Assembly: GCA_003697085.1 (NCBI GenBank)
Contig: RFFU01000057.1
Span: 1-9,815, forward strand
DNA from: Candidatus Hydrogenedentota bacterium
GTDB lineage: Bacteria > UBA8481 > J006
Length of the DNA: 9,815 nt
Direction: 5' to 3'
Shown: piece after piece, positions 6,046-9,815 of the stretch
How positions within the stretch are numbered: the first letter of the stretch is position 1
Layout: every line of letters begins with the position of its first letter
Made by a program: the position numbers and the translations under genes
Notes under the pieces: generated by a model
Database searches by the model: none
Told to the model about the DNA's origin: nothing
What the model saw: the letters and a program-made list of their open reading frames with translations, nothing else

Positions 6046-7343
6046 TCTGGGGGAACCTCCACGAGCGAATGGTATTGCCTCGACGAGCGCAACCGCGCCC
6101 CGACCGAATGCCACTTCAGGTTGAGGACAGGTTTTCCGGACTCGAGGAGCAACCGCTCCGTCTCCTCCGATATCCGCCACGGCCCCAATACGATAACGTC
6201 CGCCTTCTCGATGAGTTCCGCTTCCGACCCCACCGGTTCGACGCCATCGGCCGATCCCAACGTCAGACGAGCCAGGGCGGCGGGATGGTCGAAAACATAC
6301 TGGAGCATCTTGCGGCTGTAACTGCGCCGCCGGGACGAGATTCTCTCGATTCCCGCCAAAACGGGACTCTCCCGCAGATCATCGGTCCCCGGCTTGAAGG
6401 TGATGCCGAAATATCCCACGCTTCCCGGTTCCCGTTCGAGAATCCATTTCACCATTTGAAGAATCATCTCGTCGTTGCTCTTCAGGATCGCCTCGAAGAG
6501 CATCGGATCGATCCCGGCCGCCCGGGAAAAGGAAACAAGCGCTCTCAATTCCTTTGGAAGACAGGACCCGCCGAAGGCGAAACCGGGCCGCATATAATAC
6601 GACGAGAGATTGAGTTTTCGGTCCTCACAGAAGACCTCCATTACCTCCGCGGCATCGACGCCGCGCGACTTGAGAATCAGAGCCAGTTCGTTCGTAAAAG
6701 CGATCTTGAGCGCGTGGAAGGCATTGTTCGCGTATTTGATCGCCTCGGCCGAACGGATCGCAATCCGTTTCACCGGTACCTTCACCTCGGGCAACAGCCG
6801 GGAAACGACTTCGATCGGAAACACCTCCGCGGCGCCGATCACATTGAGGCTCGGCTCGAAGAAATCTTTTACAGCCGTCCCCTCGCGCAGGAACTCCGGA
6901 TAAAACGCCACGCGGGAGAAAGGATCGGGATCCCGAGGAAGAAGCGGAATGAGCCGTTCTTCCAACGTTCCCGGAGGCGAAGTGCTTCGTACCAAGACGA
7001 TATGATCCGGTTTTTCCGCCAAGACCTCGGCCATCCGAGCCATCGTGCTTTCGACATACTTCGTCTCGACACCTCCGTCCGGGCGGCTCGGTGTTCCGAC
7101 ACAGATGAGGGAAAGATCGGTTTCCTCGACGGCCTTTCGCGACTCGGTCGTCGCACGAATCCGATCCGTCCCGGTAACCCCCAACTCCTCCAACCCCGGC
7201 TCGTAGATCGTCCACCGGCCGTCGTTGACCGCCTCGACTTTCTCCTCAACCACATCCACACCGAGCACGGTGTGTCCCTGCTTCGCCAGGCAAGCCGCCG
7301 TGACGCAACCAACGTAACCCAATCCGAAAACCGAGACTCTCAT
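6042..7343 (-). CDS. UDP-glucose/GDP-mannose 6-dehydrogenase family protein, closest in motif to GDP-mannose dehydrogenase
   Basis: 433 residues, full length. It carries the NAD-binding G-L-G-Y-V-G (7-12), CVGTPSRPDGG (81-91), YPEFLREGTAV (148-158), IKYANNAFHA (202-211), the catalytic Cys261 in FAFGGSCLPKELRAL (255-269), and TFKPGTDDLRESP (315-327). The enzyme oxidises the C6 hydroxyl of a hexose nucleotide in two NAD-dependent steps to the uronic acid. The strings MRPGFAFGGSCLPK and YPEFLREGTAVKDFFEP look more like AlgD-type GDP-mannose dehydrogenases than UDP-glucose ones, but the substrate is not proven. The start at the conserved MRVSVFGLGYVG is certain by family, although no good Shine-Dalgarno site precedes it. 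It lies 52 bases after the aconitase stop and overlaps the glycosyltransferase start by 4 bases, so it opens the sugar cluster. Confidence 0.92.
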   Translation of the reverse strand: MRVSVFGLGYVGCVTAACLAKQGHTVLGVDVVEEKVEAVNDGRWTIYEPGLEELGVTGTDRIRATTESRKAVEETDLSLICVGTPSRPDGGVETKYVESTMARMAEVLAEKPDHIVLVRSTSPPGTLEERLIPLLPRDPDPFSRVAFYPEFLREGTAVKDFFEPSLNVIGAAEVFPIEVVSRLLPEVKVPVKRIAIRSAEAIKYANNAFHALKIAFTNELALILKSRGVDAAEVMEVFCEDRKLNLSSYYMRPGFAFGGSCLPKELRALVSFSRAAGIDPMLFEAILKSNDEMILQMVKWILEREPGSVGYFGITFKPGTDDLRESPVLAGIERISSRRRSYSRKMLQYVFDHPAALARLTLGSADGVEPVGSEAELIEKADVIVLGPWRISEETERLLLESGKPVLNLKWHSVGARLRSSRQYHSLVEVPPE

Positions 7344-7395
7344 CAGGACGACATCCCGGTTTTCTTCGATCCGAGGAGTCTCTTCTCTCTCCGAC

Positions 7396-9642
7396 TCACG
7401 CGTCGCTCGCGCGGATCGCGTTCAACGCCGACCCCTCGAAGAACCAGCGGACTTGGCTCTCCGTCAGAGTATGCCGGGCGAGAACCGTCTCTTCGCTGCC
7501 GTCGGAATGGCGGACGAGGACGGAGACCTCGGAGCCCGGAGCAAGGTTCTCGAGTCCGCGAATCGCAATCACATCGTCCTCTCGAAACGTCTCGTAATCC
7601 GCGGGATTCTTGAACCAGAGAGGAAGGATCCCCTGTTTCTTCAGATTCGTCTCGTGAATCCTCGCGAACGACTTTACGATCACGGCTCGGCATCCCAGAT
7701 GCCGGGGCTCCATCGCCGCATGTTCCCGCGAGGATCCTTCTCCGTAGTTTTCATCTCCCACAACGATCCACCCGCGGCCCGAGGCCTTCCATTTCCGGGC
7801 CAGCGCCGGAAACGGTTTTCCATGACTCTGCCCCACCTCCTCGGTGAAGGCATTCACCGCCCCCAGGAACATGTTGTCGCTGATCTTGTCCAGATGCCCG
7901 CGGTAGCGCAACCAGGGACCGGCCTGCGAAATATGGTCCGTCGTGCACTTTCCCTTCGCCTTGACCAGGATCGAGAGATTCTCGAAATCCTCGGGAATCC
8001 GCCATTTCGGGAACGGCTCCAAAAGCGCCAACCTCTCGCTCCCTGGATCGACCACGACCTCGACCGAGGCTCCTTTTTCATCAGGAGGAAGGAAACCGGT
8101 TTCGTCGATCACAAAACCGCGTTCGGGTATCTCCGGCCCTTCCGGGGGTTTAAAGCAGAACTCCCCGCCGTCGGGTTTTGGAACCGCATCATTCAAGGGA
8201 TTGAAATCGAAGGTCCCCGCAAAGGCATACGCCGTGACGATCTCCGGCGAACCGATGAAGGAATGAGTGGCCGGATTTCCATCGTTGCGCTTCTTGAAAT
8301 TTCTGTTGTAGGAGGTCACGATCGAATTCGGCGTTCCTTCCGGCACATCGTCGCGTTTCCATTGTCCGATGCAGGGACCGCACGCGTTCGCCAAGACCAC
8401 GGCTCCCGCTTCCTTGAAGAGGTCCAAAAGGCCGTCTCGGGCGATCGTCTTGTGTATCTGCTCGGAACCGGGAGTCACCAAAAGCGGTATCCTCGTTTTC
8501 ATCCCGGCGGAAACGGCCTGCCGGACGATATGCGCCGCCCGGGAAAGATCCTCGTAGGACGAGTTCGTGCAGGACCCGATCAGGGCCGCGGATATCTCGA
8601 CCGGCCACCCGTTCTCCCGCGCATCCGCTCCCATGCGCGAGACGGGATGCGCAAGATCGGGGGTATGTGGGCCGACGAGATGCGGTTCGAGAGAGTCGAG
8701 ATCGATCTCGATGATCTCGTCGAAGTACCGTTCGGGATCCTTATCGACCTCCGAATCCGCTCTGAGAAACTCGATGTATTCCTCCGCGAGTTCCACGACG
8801 GCCTCGCGTTCCGTCGCCGCAAGATAACGCGCCTGGCGTTCATCGTAGGGAAAGATCGAGGTCGTTGCGCCGATCTCCGCGCCCATATTCGTGATGGTGC
8901 ATTTTCCGGTCGCCGAAATCGACGCCGTTCCCGGCCCGAAATACTCGACGATCTTCCCCGTCCCCCCCTTGACCGTCAGCGTCTCAGCAACCTTCAAAAT
9001 GACATCCTTCGGCGAGGTCCACCCGCTCAACTTTCCCTTGAGATAGACTCCGATCAACCGGGGATTCGCCACGGCCCACGGCATCCCGACCATTACGTCG
9101 ACGGCATCCGCGCCGCCCACGCCGACCGCCACCATCCCCATCCCTCCGGCATTGGGGGTGTGCGAATCCGTCCCGATCATCATCCCTCCGGGAAAGGCGT
9201 ACTTCTCGAGAACAACCTGATGGATGATCCCCGCTCCCGGCCCCCAGAATCCCATACCGTACTTTTGAGCCGCTGAGCGGAGGAAACGATAGACTTCGCC
9301 GTTGATATCCTGGGCGGAAGCAAGATCCTCTTCCGCTCCGCGCCGCGCCAGAATCAAATGATCACAGTGAACGGTCGTGGGAACCGCCACCGAGGAACGA
9401 CCGGCTGTCATAAACTGTAGAATCGCCATCTGCGCCGTGGCGTCCTGCATCGCGACTCGGTCCGGCCGGAGAAGAAGTTCCGAGCGCCCGCGTGTCAGAT
9501 CCTGCCCCTCGGGATCGTCCAGATGCGAAAAGAGCACCTTCTCCGCATAGGTCATCGGGCGGCCCAGACGTTCTCTTATGATCGGAATCGTTTTTTTCAT
9601 ATGTTCATAGACGCGCCGAGTCAATTCGATATCGAATTCCAT
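7396..9642 (-). CDS. Aconitate hydratase, mitochondrial-like type
   Basis: 748 residues, the usual length for the mitochondrial-type enzyme and shorter than the bacterial AcnA and AcnB types. It isomerises citrate to isocitrate in the TCA cycle in the cytosol, using a [4Fe-4S] cluster. Cluster ligands are Cys358 (GSCTNSSYED), Cys421 and Cys424 (ANACGPCIGQW). Active-site blocks are all present: VHCDHL (91-96), GTDSHTPNAGGMG (157-169), GAEIGATTSIFPYD (254-267), SYNRNF (444-449) with Arg452, and GEGSSREHAAMEPRH (634-648) with the catalytic Ser637 and Arg639. The start is preceded by AGAGGTGG. The gene is intact. It stands first in the minus-strand series, with the sugar genes 52 bases downstream and no visible terminator between, so cotranscription is possible but functionally unexplained. 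Confidence 0.95.
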   Translation of the reverse strand: MEFDIELTRRVYEHMKKTIPIIRERLGRPMTYAEKVLFSHLDDPEGQDLTRGRSELLLRPDRVAMQDATAQMAILQFMTAGRSSVAVPTTVHCDHLILARRGAEEDLASAQDINGEVYRFLRSAAQKYGMGFWGPGAGIIHQVVLEKYAFPGGMMIGTDSHTPNAGGMGMVAVGVGGADAVDVMVGMPWAVANPRLIGVYLKGKLSGWTSPKDVILKVAETLTVKGGTGKIVEYFGPGTASISATGKCTITNMGAEIGATTSIFPYDERQARYLAATEREAVVELAEEYIEFLRADSEVDKDPERYFDEIIEIDLDSLEPHLVGPHTPDLAHPVSRMGADARENGWPVEISAALIGSCTNSSYEDLSRAAHIVRQAVSAGMKTRIPLLVTPGSEQIHKTIARDGLLDLFKEAGAVVLANACGPCIGQWKRDDVPEGTPNSIVTSYNRNFKKRNDGNPATHSFIGSPEIVTAYAFAGTFDFNPLNDAVPKPDGGEFCFKPPEGPEIPERGFVIDETGFLPPDEKGASVEVVVDPGSERLALLEPFPKWRIPEDFENLSILVKAKGKCTTDHISQAGPWLRYRGHLDKISDNMFLGAVNAFTEEVGQSHGKPFPALARKWKASGRGWIVVGDENYGEGSSREHAAMEPRHLGCRAVIVKSFARIHETNLKKQGILPLWFKNPADYETFREDDVIAIRGLENLAPGSEVSVLVRHSDGSEETVLARHTLTESQVRWFFEGSALNAIRASDA

Positions 9643-9684
9643 TCTTCCACCTCTTCCGGCAAAAATTTCCCCGCAAGACGCCGC

Positions 9685-9690
9685 ATTATG
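9685..9690 (-). promoter_or_regulatory. Possible -10 box for the aconitase gene
   Basis: Minus strand CATAAT, about 42 bases before the ATG. The region 17 bases further upstream is T-rich (TTTTCT) with no good -35. A perfect TTGACA exists at 9732-9737 but is 41 bases from this box, too far to pair with it. I treat it as weak evidence only. Confidence 0.25.
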
Positions 9691-9709
9691 CCAGAATTCC
9701 CCCCCCGAG

Positions 9710-9724
9710 AAAAGGTGTCATTCT
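9710..9724. repeat. Copy 2 of the 15-base motif shared by both operon leaders
   Basis: Identical to 2699-2713 on the plus strand and in the same orientation relative to the downstream gene. It ends 67 bases before the aconitase ATG. On the minus strand a run of eight G (9699-9706) separates it from the CATAAT box. Confidence 0.55.
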
Positions 9725-9777
9725 TCCCATTTGTCAATTTCAGGTTTCACGGGAAGGAAGGATTCCTCCAACGCCGG

Positions 9778-9815
9778 GCCGGGGACACGGCCGAAGCAGC
9801 CGGGGGCACAGCGAA
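9778..9815. repeat. Start of a 21-base GC-rich tandem repeat at the window edge
   Basis: GCCGGGGACACGGCCGAA (9778-9795) is followed 21 bases later by GCCGGGGGCACAGCGAA (9799-9815), which differs by two substitutions and one deleted base and runs off the edge. It looks like a minisatellite-type intergenic repeat. No gene is visible in 9643-9815 on either strand. Confidence 0.4.

Noticed and set aside
6039-7613. 524-codon plus-strand open frame
   Set aside because: It is antisense to the nucleotide-sugar dehydrogenase and the end of aconitase, and has Arg-rich, domain-free composition.
7453-9276. 607-codon plus-strand open frame antisense to aconitase
   Set aside because: It is the opposite strand of a complete, motif-rich aconitase gene. 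Its translation is Arg/His/Pro/Gly-rich with no recognisable domain, as expected from a GC-rich antisense frame.

Overview
The window reads as a high-GC bacterial chromosome fragment from an organism that probably has an outer membrane and is probably uncultivated. All eight genes I can support lie on the minus strand. The evidence for a bacterium is Shine-Dalgarno sites, ATGA stop/start overlaps, twin-arginine and lipoprotein export signals, and a mitochondrial-type aconitase. The phylum cannot be fixed from the sequence alone. The intergenic repeats (coding in one frame for the familiar spurious string AGKMPALPG, and a GTCATTCCGAG...GAGGAATC element) resemble those I associate with Planctomycetes-like and candidate-phylum genomes.

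Reading along the minus strand from the right end: 9643-9815 is a leader/intergenic stretch with a promoter-like zone, a G8 run and the start of a 21-base tandem repeat. Next come aconitase (9642-7396) and, after 52 bases, a tight sugar operon: a UDP-glucose/GDP-mannose 6-dehydrogenase (7343-6042), a membrane-anchored GT2 polyprenyl-phosphate glycosyltransferase (6045-5080), a Gfo/Idh/MocA oxidoreductase (5076-4024) and a TIM-barrel, aldo/keto-reductase-like protein of unknown function (4027-3116). These four overlap by 4 bases or are separated by 3, so they are probably translated together. They probably make or modify an acidic or otherwise altered sugar for a cell-surface glycan.

The 400 bases from 2711 to 3115 hold no gene. 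They contain a polypurine tract and a mosaic of dispersed palindromic repeats. One of these, in two inverted copies, runs into the stop codon of the last sugar-operon gene.

The left part (2653 to 1, minus strand) is a second operon and the most interesting region. Its first gene fuses a Memo domain and an AMMECR1 domain, which are proteins B and A of the AmmeMemoRadiSam set, behind a lipoprotein signal peptide. A 4-base overlap leads to a DUF362 protein with a Tat signal. Then comes the start of a third gene, also with a Tat signal (96 to beyond the window edge), preceded by a nearly perfect Shine-Dalgarno sequence inside the DUF362 gene. The arrangement suggests an exported version of the Memo/AMMECR1 system whose third component lies just off the window.

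A 15-base motif (AAAAGGTGTCATTCT on the plus strand) occurs exactly twice, once upstream of each operon's first gene.
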